Below are positions 54,364 through 64,000 of a stretch of 64,000 bases of DNA, one piece after another. Source of the stretch: Buxus sempervirens (Eukaryota > Streptophyta > Magnoliopsida > Buxales > Buxaceae); assembly GCA_947561395.2 (NCBI GenBank), contig OX387192.1:5740221-5804220 (forward strand). Direction: 5' to 3'. Both the position numbers and the translations under genes were made by a program. The notes beneath the pieces were generated by a model. It had not been told where the DNA came from. It saw nothing but the letters and a program-made list of their open reading frames with translations, and made no database searches. Position 1 is the first letter of the stretch, and every line of letters starts with the position of its first letter.

Positions 54364-54560
54364 TCTTTTTTTTTATGAATAATGAAATATATTAAAATAG
54401 AGAAGGATAGAAATTACATAGGAATGATAGGTATACGAGATAACCCTCTAAACCCACCTAGAAAGCCAAAACAAATAAAACATGTGCTTGGCTTAAACCC
54501 CAAAACAATCACTATGAACTCTAAAACATATTCTCAGCCTTCAAAAGCATGCAGGCACAT
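54364..54560 (-). mobile_element. L1 3'-tail fragment
   Basis: The T9 run and ATGAATAATGAAATATATTA on the plus strand are the reverse of a plant L1 3' end (TAATATATTTCATTATTCAT plus poly(A)). About 200 bases of unrecognised 3' UTR-like sequence follow. No coding part or target duplication found. Confidence 0.5.
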
Positions 54561-54817
54561 ATAAACAGGAGTTTTGCTTACTGTTCACACTGAAAATTAT
54601 TGCTCACAAAATATTATTGGTTTTGGGCAAAGGCATAAACTCACAACACTTGTAGCATTTGTCAAATGCAACAGCTTTTTCCATGTTTTCACTCTTAGGA
54701 GATAGCTTTAGATGGGTCTTATCAGCCGTGTATGGTCCGTGTCGTGCCAGGGGGTGGGAGAGGTTTTGGCAAGAACTTAGAGAGTTGTTTCTTAGGTATT
54801 CCCATCAATGGTTAGTT

Positions 54818-54980
54818 TTTTTATCAGTAATATAAGTATATATTAATACTGAAGAAAAAAGAGAACACAGTTATGGTACACAGACAGTGTACCAAACAGC
54901 TACCATACAAGATAGCAAGCCCAACCATAGTCAAACAAACTAGGAAGCCTTCCCTTTCTATTCTAGGAAGGACAAAAGCC
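54818..54980 (-). mobile_element. short L1 3'-tail insertion inside L1 endonuclease region
   Basis: A 163-base minus-strand L1 tail (TTTTTTATCAGTAATATAAG on the plus strand). The 19-base target duplication is TTCCCATCAATGGTTAGTT (54799-54817) and TTCCCATCCGTGGTTAGTT (54981-54999), with two mismatches. The host L1 reading continues across it (SHQW ... WLVVGDFN). Confidence 0.88.
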
Positions 54981-57900
54981 TTCCCATCCGTGGTTAGTTG
55001 TTGGAGACTTTAATGTGTACCGCTATTCCCATGAGTCTAATAAAGTTAGGCCCAGAGTCACTCGAAGCATGAGAAATTTTCAAGGTGGATCCAACAATGT
55101 GAGCTGATCGATTACCCTTTGCTAGGTGGTCAATTCACATGGTCTAATGTTCAATTCCCTCCGTTGTGTTCTAGATTAGACAAATGTTTGGCATCCGACT
55201 CGTGGGATAGTCACTTTAGGTCAGTCTCCCAAAGGCTTCTTCCTAGACCACTGTCTGATCATTCTCCATTGCTATTGTCTGGTGAGATGTTGGGTGGGGG
55301 TCCAGCTCCCTTTAGATTTGAAAACATGTGGCTCTACCACCCGCTTTTCTGGGTCTAGTAAAGGATTGGTGGGATGAAGGGAGAAGAAAGGCTTCGGGCT
55401 CGGCAGATTTCTTCTTTATGCGGTGCCTAAAAGAGGTCAAAAATAAGATCAAACCATGGAACTAAGAAAATTTTGGGAGGGTGGAGATATGGAAAAAAAA
55501 GGCCTTGGAGGAACTTGCTTTCTTGGATAAGAAAGAAGGTAGTGACGAGTGGTCGGTGCATGATAGGGAGAGAAGGGTGGAGGTTAAGGAATCCTTGGAA
55601 AGAGTGTTAAAATATGAGGAAATCCATTGGAAACAAAAGTCTAGGGTTCTGTGGCTGAAGGAGGGGGATGGGAATACTGCGTTTTTCCATAAGGTTGCCA
55701 ATGGAAGAAGAATCCAAAACATGATTACGAGATTGGACGGAAGGGTGATTGAGGAAGGCAAGGAAATTGGCCAATGCTTATGTCAATTCTATGCCAATCT
55801 CTACACATCGGATGAGAATTTCAGATTTAAGTTGAAAGAGGTTGGCCAATCTAAGGTTAGTGAGGGGATGAAGGAGTGGATTGAAAAGGAATTTGAGATG
55901 GAGGAAATAAAAGAGGCAGTATGGGAAATGAAATGGGATAAAGCACTAGGGTCGGATGGATTCACAATTGATTTTTTTAAAGAAATTGGGAGTAAAGGAC
56001 GATCTGCTAAAGGTGTTTAAGGAGTTTTATCGTAATGGAATTGTCCACAAGGCCACAAATGCTACATTTTTAGTCCTCATTCTTAAAAAAGCAAGGGAGA
56101 CAGGCATTAAGGACTTTAGGCCAATTAGTTTAGTCACTAGCGTCTACAAAATTATTGCTAAGGTGTTGTCGCTAAGGCTAAAGAGAGTTTTACTTGAAGT
56201 GATTTCAGCAAATCAGAGTGCTTTTGTGGAGGGCTGCCAAATAATGGACTATTCATTAATTGCTAATGAATGTGTGGAGAGTAGGAGGGAGGGGAGTCCA
56301 AGGGTAGTGTGTAAATTAGATATTGAAAAAGCATATGATCATGTGGAATGGGGATTTCTGGACTCTGTTATGGAATGGAAAGGCTTTGGGACAAGGTGGA
56401 GGCGATGGATGAAGGGGTGTATGGACAAAGTTCATTTTTCAATATTGGTCAATGGGGTGACCAAAGGGTTCTTTCCTTCTTCTAGGGGTACTCGTCAGGG
56501 TGACCCACTTTCCCCAATCCTATTCACCCTAGTAGCAGAGGCATTACACAGCTTTATCACAACGGGAAGAGAAAGAAGCCTAATTGAGAGTTTTAAGGTA
56601 GGAAGAAATGGAGTGACGATTTCCCATCTCCAATTCGCAGATGACACCCTGGTTTTCTTGGAGGCATCTAGAAACCAAATTTTATGGTTGAAAAGTATGC
56701 TATATTTCTATATGGTGTCAAGGCTGAAGGTTAACTGGGGTAAGAGTTCTCTAGTGGGGGTGAATCTGAGTGAGGAAGACTCTTGGCCCATATCCTATCT
56801 AGGGCTTCCCCTAGGTGAATCTCCACGCAACCTACTGTTTTGGTAGCCGGTGTTAGAAAGGGTTGAGAAAAGGTTAGCCGCTTGGAAAAGAAATTACCTT
56901 TCCTTTGGGGGCAGAATTATATTGATAAAGGCAGTCCTTGCCAATCTCCCTGTTTACTACATGTCGCTATTTAGGATGCCTAAGAGGGTGGTGGCTTTAG
57001 TTGAAAAAGCTCAAAGAGATTTTTTGTGGGAAGGAAGGGAAGGAAAGAAAGCTCACTTGGTGGGGTGGAAGAAGGTGTGCTTGGGAAGGGATAAAGGAGG
57101 ACTAGGTTTAGGCAATATCGTTCAGCAAAATTTTTCTCTTCTTGCGAAATGGCTTTGGCGCTTTAGCACGAAAAGAGATAGCTTATGGTACCAAATTATC
57201 ACAAGCAAATATGGTAGAAATGATAATGGGTTGAAATCAACTTGAGAGCTCGTCCTTCAGGGATATGCCCTTGGAAAGCCATTATGAGTCAGGCTTCCTC
57301 TTTTTACCCCCATATGAAGTTAGTGGTTGGTTCAGGTTCTTCTATTCGGTTTTGGCATGACATGTGGTGGGGTAGGACGGCTTTGTCCAGTCAGTTTCCA
57401 CGTCTATTCTCTTTGGTTCTTTGTCCTAATGCTTCAGTTGCAAATACTCTTCTTCATTCTTCAAATGGTAATTCATGGAATATGCCTTTTAGGAGAGCCC
57501 TTAGACCAGAGGAACTGGAAGAAATATCTTCTCTCTTTGAATGCCTTAAAGATGTATCTCTTGATCCATTAGGTGTTGATAAGGTCATATGGTCCATTAC
57601 TCCTTTTGAGTCATTCTCTTGTAAATCTTTTTTCAGCAAAGTATGTCAAAACCCCTCATGCCCTAGGCCTCCTTTCTCAGTAGCAAGATTATGGAAGCCT
57701 AAGGTTCCCCCCCCAAGGTTAAGGCCTTTCTGTGGACAACCCTGTTGTATAAAATCAATACGACTGATCGACTCCAAAGAAGATGGAAATCGATGTCATT
57801 ACCACCACAGGTATGCATTATGTGTATGAAGGCAGGAGAGAGCATTGATCACCTATTTTTACAGTGTCCATTCGTTGCGGATATTTGGATGCGACTCTTT

Positions 57901-58245
57901 CGGATGATTAGGGTTTCATGGGTGCTTCCTGAGTCTCTAGGAGCATGTTTCGCTCAGTGGAGGATTAGTGGTCTAGGAAGGGGTGGTACCATCATTTTTA
58001 GCCTCTTGTTTCACGCAGTAGTATGACATGTCTGGTTGGAGCAGAATTCCAGGATCTTTCAGGATGTGTGTAGGTCGGTGAACTGGGTTTTTGATACCAT
58101 TATGGTTTCGGTCACATCATGGGCTTCGGTTATTCATGAGTTCCACGACATTGCCTTGTCAGAGATATTGGGTGTATGGAATAGGTGGTGCCAGTTGGAT
58201 CCTGCACCTAGGGGACTATTGTTGGGCCAGTTTGGGTTACAGTAG
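54981..58245 (+). pseudogene. L1 ORF2 (endonuclease end, RT, zinc knuckle)
   Basis: The endonuclease shows VVGDFNVYRYSHESN (55003), PLLGGQFTWSNVQFPPLCSR and the catalytic SDHSPLLLSG (55256). RT begins with HWKQKSRVLWLKEGDGNTAF at 55625, then DFRPISLVTSVYKIIAKVLS, CKLDIEKAYDHVEWGFLDSV, TRQGDPLSPILF and SHLQFADDTLVFLEASRNQI (56623). The thumb is YLGLPLGESPR, RNYLSFGGRIILIKAVLANL, LLAKWLWRFS (57160). The zinc knuckle CIMCMKAGESIDHLFLQC is at 57817-57870. The protein ends GLLLGQFGLQ at 58245. The frame is broken about six times, fewer than in the other copies, so this is probably the youngest of its lineage here. Confidence 0.9.
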
Positions 58246-58470
58246 GATGGATATGGGATTCTTACCTCATTTTTTTTCATTTTGCGCTTGAGGATTTGGG
58301 TGGTGGCGGAATTGCTTGTTCCGTCACTCTGTTGGGTCTTCACAGGGGAGGAACTGGGATTGTCAGTAGGTCTATATAGTAGTGTGGAATTTTGTGTTGT
58401 TCAGAAGCATACTTGTATATTTTTACTTTAATCAATATATAGCATATACCATTAATCATCCAAAAAAAAC

Positions 58471-60479
58471 ATAAAGCATAACACCATGAACAAAAGCTGC
58501 TGTGAGATTGTAAAATTTGTTACTGTTTCCCTTCCAAAGCATATATCAAAGAGATATTTGCATATCGGGCTTAAGTAGACATAAAGTTGTAGCTCTCTAT
58601 GAAAGCAGACTTGGGATGGAACAAATGAACTCCATTCCAAGCCTCACTATAGAATATATTCTACAATATCGACAAAACAAATGTCTGCTGATCACAAAGA
58701 ACAAAATGAGAATAAATGAGCATATGCTTTGTAATGACCTAGTACTAACCTAAGTATATTTCAGTCTTTTGCTAATTATAAGAAACTAATAATAGATTAA
58801 TTCTTCTGCTTGAGGGCATAATTAATAAATAAGTTGGATTACTAGTGAAGCCCAAACTGCTAGATGTGCAGCCTAAACATAAAAATATAAAATCCTGGAT
58901 GTTTATTTTATTTTTAATCTTACTTCTTGAAGGCCTTGGAGGTGGAAATCTTGATTCTTTGTGAAGATCTGTTGTAGAAAAATCCTGCAAAGAAGGGATA
59001 AGTGGATTCTACATACATAATTTCTTTAAGTGATTTCAGACAATTGGGATGAACAAAGACTTGAATTCTTGAGATACTTTCTTGTTAGAAATATGCACTC
59101 TATATGTATTTTAATTTCAAGAATCATATTAAAACGTGTACTCAAATGGTTTAATTGATTAAAGCATGTAAAAGAAGATTTATAACCTCTTTCATATTGA
59201 GAATGTTGACAGGTGTTTATTGGAGAGTTGCACTGATATCTTGAGTGATTAGAAGCATGATATATATCAGTGTTTTGATTGTTGCATGGCGAAAATCAGC
59301 ATATTGATGGTGAAATCTGTGATTTACAGTTGACTGACCAATAATTAGATCATGGATCATTTGTCAACTAAATAAATTTTTAAAAGATTTTCTCAATCAC
59401 AAAATAGCATGAAAGATTGATTCTTGCAGATGAAACCTTGAATGCTTATAGGTTAAATTGATCTTGGATAAGCATTTTCCAAAGATTATAAATTTTCGAC
59501 CTTATTGGAAAAGCCATAGTAAGATTTTTAGTTGATGAAATTAACTGGAAATATCAAATGGACAGGCACATAATTAACTGAATCATATGAGAACTTTAAC
59601 TAAAGAATAAAATCCAATTGATAGTCCTATAACAAACTGAATCAAGATTCAATTGGTAGACCTATAATTAACTGAATCTTGTGAAAGTTTTAAATGAGAA
59701 ACTAAACATAAATGACAGGTCTATAATTAATTGAATCTTGTGAGAGTTTTAATTGAGGAACTAAACCCAATAGACATACCTATAATTAATTGATGAGTGA
59801 GAAATTTCTAATAATATTTTACTATAAATTAGCCTAATCAATAGAGATTTTGGGAAACAATTTTTCAGTCCCCAGACCCAAATAATAGTGGTAGTTTGAT
59901 TAATAAATCTACTGAATAATAATTTGATAAATTCAATAAATCAAGGTATACAAGTCTCAGTTGATAGACCCTATAAATTAGAGATCATAAATTTTCAAAA
60001 TACAAATATTTGGTTAATTAAACCAAGAATGATTAATTTAGTTATTGGTAAAAATGAAGTATAGAACATATAGGTATTACAACAATTAACATCTATCAAC
60101 CCAACAGGAAAGAACTAGGCCCTAGGTTACCCTAATGACTACCATGGTCACTCCTAGATAAGTTATGGACTATAAATAAAAGTTTTTAAAATTTTGTGGA
60201 TATTGTTTGATAGTTCTAGGTGAGTCTTGATTGTTTTTACTGCTAAATAATTATTCTTGAGATTATCTGATGGTTGGGGTTGCATTCTGGAATTACTTTA
60301 AAAGCTTATTACAGCACTTGATTTCATGGCAATGATTTATGATTGTGGAACAGGGTGTTGCTTGACCATATCTTATTTATTTCTCATGGACATATGCGAT
60401 TTCCATTGTTATTTATAGATTTCATAAGTGTGTTTTTATAAAGAAAATTCAATTCAATATAAATGAGCATTGTACGGAT
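58471..60479. other. intron sequence with one possible unassigned exon
   Basis: About 2 kb of AT-rich intron. On the minus strand 58924-58984 is bounded by CTTTGCAG and GTAAGATT and reads DFSTTDLHKESRFPPPRPSR, which I do not recognise. Around 59560-59800 there are loosely repeated GGTCTATAATTAATTGAATC-like blocks. Nothing else is supported. Confidence 0.4.
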
Positions 60480-60821
60480 CAAGGATGGAAATTTCACATT
60501 TCATCAAAATTTTGCTAGGAGAGAACCGCCAAAATTAGGGAATATTTCCCCAGTGAGGGGAAATGGGGAAATGTGTTTTTTTTTTTTTACTTTTTATTGT
60601 ATTTTTTTGTTCACTTTTTATTTTATTTTTTTGGGTTTAATACATTCATAATAAATACATAAATGGGGAAATAGGGGGAAATTTCGCAAGATTCCTCCGA
60701 CATTTTGCGAAATTTCGCCAAAATCAAGGAAATGCAGGGAAACCGGAGAAATCTTGTTTTCCTCAGACATTTTGTTTCGCTGACCTTGTGAAATCGAAAT
60801 TTCACGAAATGTCAAACGCTG
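60480..60821. mobile_element. small non-autonomous hAT (342 bp)
   Basis: The left end CAAGGATGGAAATTTCACATTT and the reverse complement of the right end, CAGCGTTTGACATTTCGTG, are partly matching inverted repeats. The flanking 8-mers gtacggat (60472-60479) and gtatgcat (60822-60829) match 6 of 8. The interior has AAATTTCGC and GGGGAAAT blocks, close in style to the 38758 element. No coding content. Confidence 0.7.
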
Positions 60822-61019
60822 GTATGCATATGGTTTGCATTTAAATAAACTTGCATGGAAATTAGATATAGAAGTCAACAACAACTCTATTGGCAAGGTT
60901 GAGGTGTGAGGATCTGGGACATGATCACTACAATGGGAATGTGTGCTATTTAATATACTCTAATACACCACAAAATGAATTATATATTGCGTCTTTGTAG
61001 TCAAGGCTATTATGTCAGT

Positions 61020-61669
61020 GCTTCCAGTTGGGCTTTAATTCAGGTTTTATTTTAGGGGATTGCCTTAGAATGCTTCTCCTATATTGTGATTAGACGGAGG
61101 CATGATATTTGGTTTACTCCACCAGTTGGGGGTGCTTAAACTTACTTTGATGGATGTTCATTTGGGAGCCCTGGTAGATCAAGGATTGGTGGTGCATTGC
61201 AAGATTTAGAGGGTCGTATCAAACCATCTTTCAGTGGCCTGATTGGGATTCCACTAGAGCAGAGTTTTTATCCATTTTGATTGGATTACAGCTGACCCAT
61301 CTAGATGGTTATCAAGACTTCATTGTAGAAGGTGATTCCACAACTATTATGCACTGGATTTGGAATGTCCAGCGCCCTCCTTGGCGGCTTTCTCACTTTG
61401 TGGGCTTGGCTCATTTCTTGGTACGTGTTGAACATCTCATTCAACCATATATTGAGATCGGCCAATTCACTTGCGAATAGTTTATCTAAGGCGGGAGCTG
61501 GCGGTATGTCATTATTGGAAGGTTTAGATGTAGCTTCTTTACTTGGGTAGAATAGGGAATCAGATTATGTTGTATAACTTTTCGGGTACACTCCTCTGTA
61601 TGGGGAGACCATGTTTCTTTGTTTTCCTCTCTTGATTTATTACATACCTTCATTATCTTTCAGAAAAAA
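61020..61669 (+). mobile_element. L1 LINE 3' fragment (RNase H)
   Basis: The plus strand has WFTPPVGGA, YFDGCSFGSPGRSRIGGALQ (61143-61205), FIVEGDSTTIMHWIWNVQRP (61318-61380), PPWRLSHFVGLAHFL and SANSLANSLSKAGAGG (about 61459-61505). It ends GLDVASLLG with a stop at 61548. The 3' UTR ends at the A8 run 61662-61669. A few stops and shifts break it. It is a third RNase H-bearing L1 branch. No target duplication found. Confidence 0.85.
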
Positions 61670-62919
61670 AATGCATGAAATCATTCTCACATGATTTAGT
61701 TTACTGATGTTGCATGCAATAGAATTTACTTAATTCTGTATAGCTTTTTCTACATGTTTAAGGTTTCCAATAGAAACTGAGTTTGTAGATACTGATAAAT
61801 GAGCTATGCTCGTACCTATTTTACAACGTGCAGATTTAATTGAGGATGAGGACTTGGAACAGTAGACTATACCTGGATTGACATATTGAGGGATCAAGAC
61901 GTGTATAATTAGTTTTTTCATTTTATATGGTTATTAGAAGTTATTTCATGGAATTGTGGTTCTTTTCATTACAAATATAATGGATTTTATTTTTAGTTAT
62001 TTTATCAGTATTTACAAGTTACAATTCAATTTGAATTAATAAACTCTTATTTATTTGTTTGCTTCCATGAATTTTAAATTATTATCTAACTTTGATAATT
62101 TTCAATTGTCCCTAGACTCAAAATAATAGAATTTTTTCTCTATTATTTTACTTTAATTACAAAAGTTTTGTTCATGTGTAGATGCTTAATTTCCACTTGT
62201 GTGGAAACTGTAGTCACAACTTGAATTCCAAATAATTACTGTTTATTTATTATACTGGATTTGGGGCGTGACATGCTTTCTAGACTATAAAGTTAAAATA
62301 TGCTACAATAGTGGCAACAATGAGGAATAACAGTCATCTTTTATCCCAACCAGTTGTGGTCAGTAACACAAATTATGGTCAAGGCTGTCAAGCATTACTA
62401 TCTGCCAAAAATATCTAAACTTAGATACAGAATCATCAATTAAAAAAATCATAGAGTTAAATAAAAGGTAGACAACAAATAATAACCTAAAAGGTTCTGG
62501 TACTTTAAAATTATCATTTGTGCAAATTATTGAGCTTTAACCTAAGCAACTAAGAACAAGCCTTGTACAATTAAAAACATGGAGCATTCGTGGCTATTAC
62601 TGGTATAAAACACAATTACAATCCATGTTGAACTTCAATATTCCAACATAATTGTCTAAAATTAATTTGGAGAACTCTTGTTAATAAAAATATGATTTTG
62701 AAAATTTGCTCTAAGATATGTGACAGTATACTTGTGGTATTAAATATTTTAAAGTGAGTTCCTCTTCTCCATGTTCTCCCAGTTCAATATCTCTACGTCT
62801 CTTCATTTCTCAATGCCTTTCTCAGGGCGCCAATATATTTCTCCTTTTTTTTTTCCTTTCCCTTTTTTGCATACAGATTAGAACCTCTCTCAATATATTT
62901 GGTTTATGAATGCAAAACA
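61670..62919. other. intron sequence, nothing recognised
   Basis: About 1.25 kb of AT-rich intron with no supported feature. Confidence 0.55.
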
Positions 62920-63123
62920 AAGGCCTTGGAAGAGTACGTATTGAAGGATCTAGGAGGAGGAGGAGAACTGGAAAAATAACATGTATTGAGTCAGTCAAAA
63001 AGGATTTAGATACTCGTATTCTTAACTAGGGAGATGGTTTTTGACAAGCTATGATGAAGTTACAAAATTTGAATTCCCATCCCCAACTAGGTAGGATAAG
63101 ACATTTATTGTTGTTGCTGTTTT
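62920..63123 (+). mobile_element. RTE-clade LINE, 3' end only
   Basis: The plus strand reads RRRRTGKITCIESVKKDLDT near 62956, then MVFD...AMMKLQ, and a terminal ...CCCAACTAGGTAGGATAAGA at 63080-63100 followed by TTGTTGTTGCTGTTTTCGTTG, the simple-repeat tail of RTE elements. The family pattern is RGRPK.TWIE.VK.DL...IADPT, stop, LG(Q/R)DK. It is heavily 5'-truncated. Confidence 0.7.
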
Positions 63124-64000
63124 CGTTGTATTAGAATCTCTGTAGTCCCTTATCAACATTACAGTTTTTTTTTTCCTCATTTAGCAAATTTAACATTTAT
63201 ATATGAGGTATACCAGTCTTGAATGAATATGGATTAGCTGGTTAGGCCCAATACTGGTAAATACCAGCCAATATGAAATTGTCTTTTGTTTTTTAGAACC
63301 GTTTTCTGATATTGCCCCATTAAGACCAGCACAGTAGATCCAGAGTATTACAACCCATAAACCATTCCAGAAACCAACGAGGTTGGCATTGGGCATGTGA
63401 TTCAGAAAATAGAAAAGCACCAATTAAACCAGGACCATATCACTAACAAGTAGCAATGACATTATTGTCTTGCACTTGCTAGTCAGATCAGACAAATTGC
63501 CTATTGGTCATAAATAATAATTATAACTTGGTAGACAGATTATACTGACTCTTTATTAGTCATAAATACAATTATCAAGAGAGCCAAAAAAAGGTACACC
63601 TGTGAACAGGAAAGCATATGAGAAGGCTGATGTCAACAATAACTGGCTAGCCATGAGCCAAACAAAATTTCAATGACAAAAGATGGATGAGTTCTTCCAA
63701 CCCAAGAAAAAGACTACTAGTCTACATAAGCACATGTTTGGCTTCAATTTCAAGAAATTTCGCAAATCATATCCGTTGGATTATCTAGGAAACCCACAAT
63801 TTGGCTTAAATTAATTTCCAAAGTAAGTTAGCTGAAACTACAACTATGCCACTGTTAAAAAGAATCACAAGTTTCCCATAAAACGATAGAGAGTTACTAG
63901 TCCTATTGAGTATGCCTTCAGTGGAAATGTATAAAAATTTGCCACCATTTACAAGTTTGCCACAGTATTTTTACACACAAAAAAAATTTACAATCAGAAA
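63124..64000. other. intron sequence, nothing recognised
   Basis: No coding, RNA or repeat feature is supported to the end of the window. The ZPR1 exon with the first cysteine pair of the second finger must lie beyond 64000 if the gene is whole. Confidence 0.5.

Larger units (their letters stand above)
54690..58470 (+). mobile_element. L1 LINE, near-full ORF2 (end of endonuclease, RT, zinc knuckle; no RNase H)
   Basis: The longest L1 here, about 3.6 kb without its insert. It starts inside the endonuclease domain (SFRWVLSAVYGPC at 54695), is interrupted by a 163-base L1 tail (54818-54980), and resumes with WLVVGDFNVYRYSHESNK. It runs to a 3' UTR and an A8 run at 58462-58469. It belongs with the L1 at 17.6 and 40.9 kb: the protein ends soon after the zinc knuckle. 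A flanking target duplication could not be settled. Confidence 0.9.

Noticed and set aside
1-64000. tRNA, rRNA, CRISPR or bacterial operon features
   Set aside because: No cloverleaf, rRNA or regularly spaced repeat-spacer pattern was seen, and the sequence is plant nuclear intron.

Overview
The window is AT-rich plant nuclear DNA and looks like the inside of one very large gene. Five short exons on the minus strand (47010-47080, 46845-46934, 31050-31158, 9118-9209, 4972-5077) have canonical GT-AG borders and matching phases. In that order they read through the second zinc-finger half of a ZPR1-type protein, an eEF1A-binding C4 zinc-finger protein conserved in eukaryotes. Only 468 of 64000 bases are host coding sequence. 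The rest is intron: a 75-base intron, introns of 4040, 21840 and 15686 bases, and two that leave the window on either side. The plant-type ZPR1 sequence, a Ty1/Copia element primed by initiator tRNA-Met, L1 LINEs with and without RNase H, RTE LINEs and DUF659 hAT transposons all point to a flowering plant with transposon-swollen introns. The species cannot be told from the sequence.

Layout. 1-3116: right part of a hAT element. 3.2-4.97 kb: tandem repeat, then an RTE fragment nested in an L1 fragment. 4972-9209: two ZPR1 exons around an intron holding a 5'-truncated L1. 9.2-31.05 kb: the giant intron, with a Copia scrap, a complete but broken hAT (10143-14533), L1 fragments, an L1 at 17.6-25.45 kb split by a second complete hAT (18643-23666), and an old L1 split by a 1752-base hAT-like element (28752-30503) that carries a piece of a host C2H2 zinc-finger gene. 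31050-31158: exon. 31.2-46.8 kb: a broken Copia element (31823-37162), an RTE LINE split by a small hAT, more small hATs and L1 fragments. 46.8-47.1 kb: two exons. 47.1-64 kb: an L1 at 47879-52265 holding a small hAT and an L1 tail, a near-full L1 ORF2 at about 54.69-58.47 kb, a small hAT, and L1 and RTE ends.

Relations. The autonomous-type hATs (DUF659 transposase with BED finger and hAT dimerisation region) share CAAGG...CCTTG ends and 8-base target duplications with several 230-415 base internally unrelated elements, which look like their non-autonomous passengers. Insertion order can be read directly from nesting: L1 and RTE copies came first, then hATs cut into them. The most interesting item is the gene-carrying hAT-like element at 28752-30503, whose cargo still reads as the C-terminus of a ZAT-type repressor with an EAR motif. 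No element here looks intact. The ZPR1 exons do look intact.
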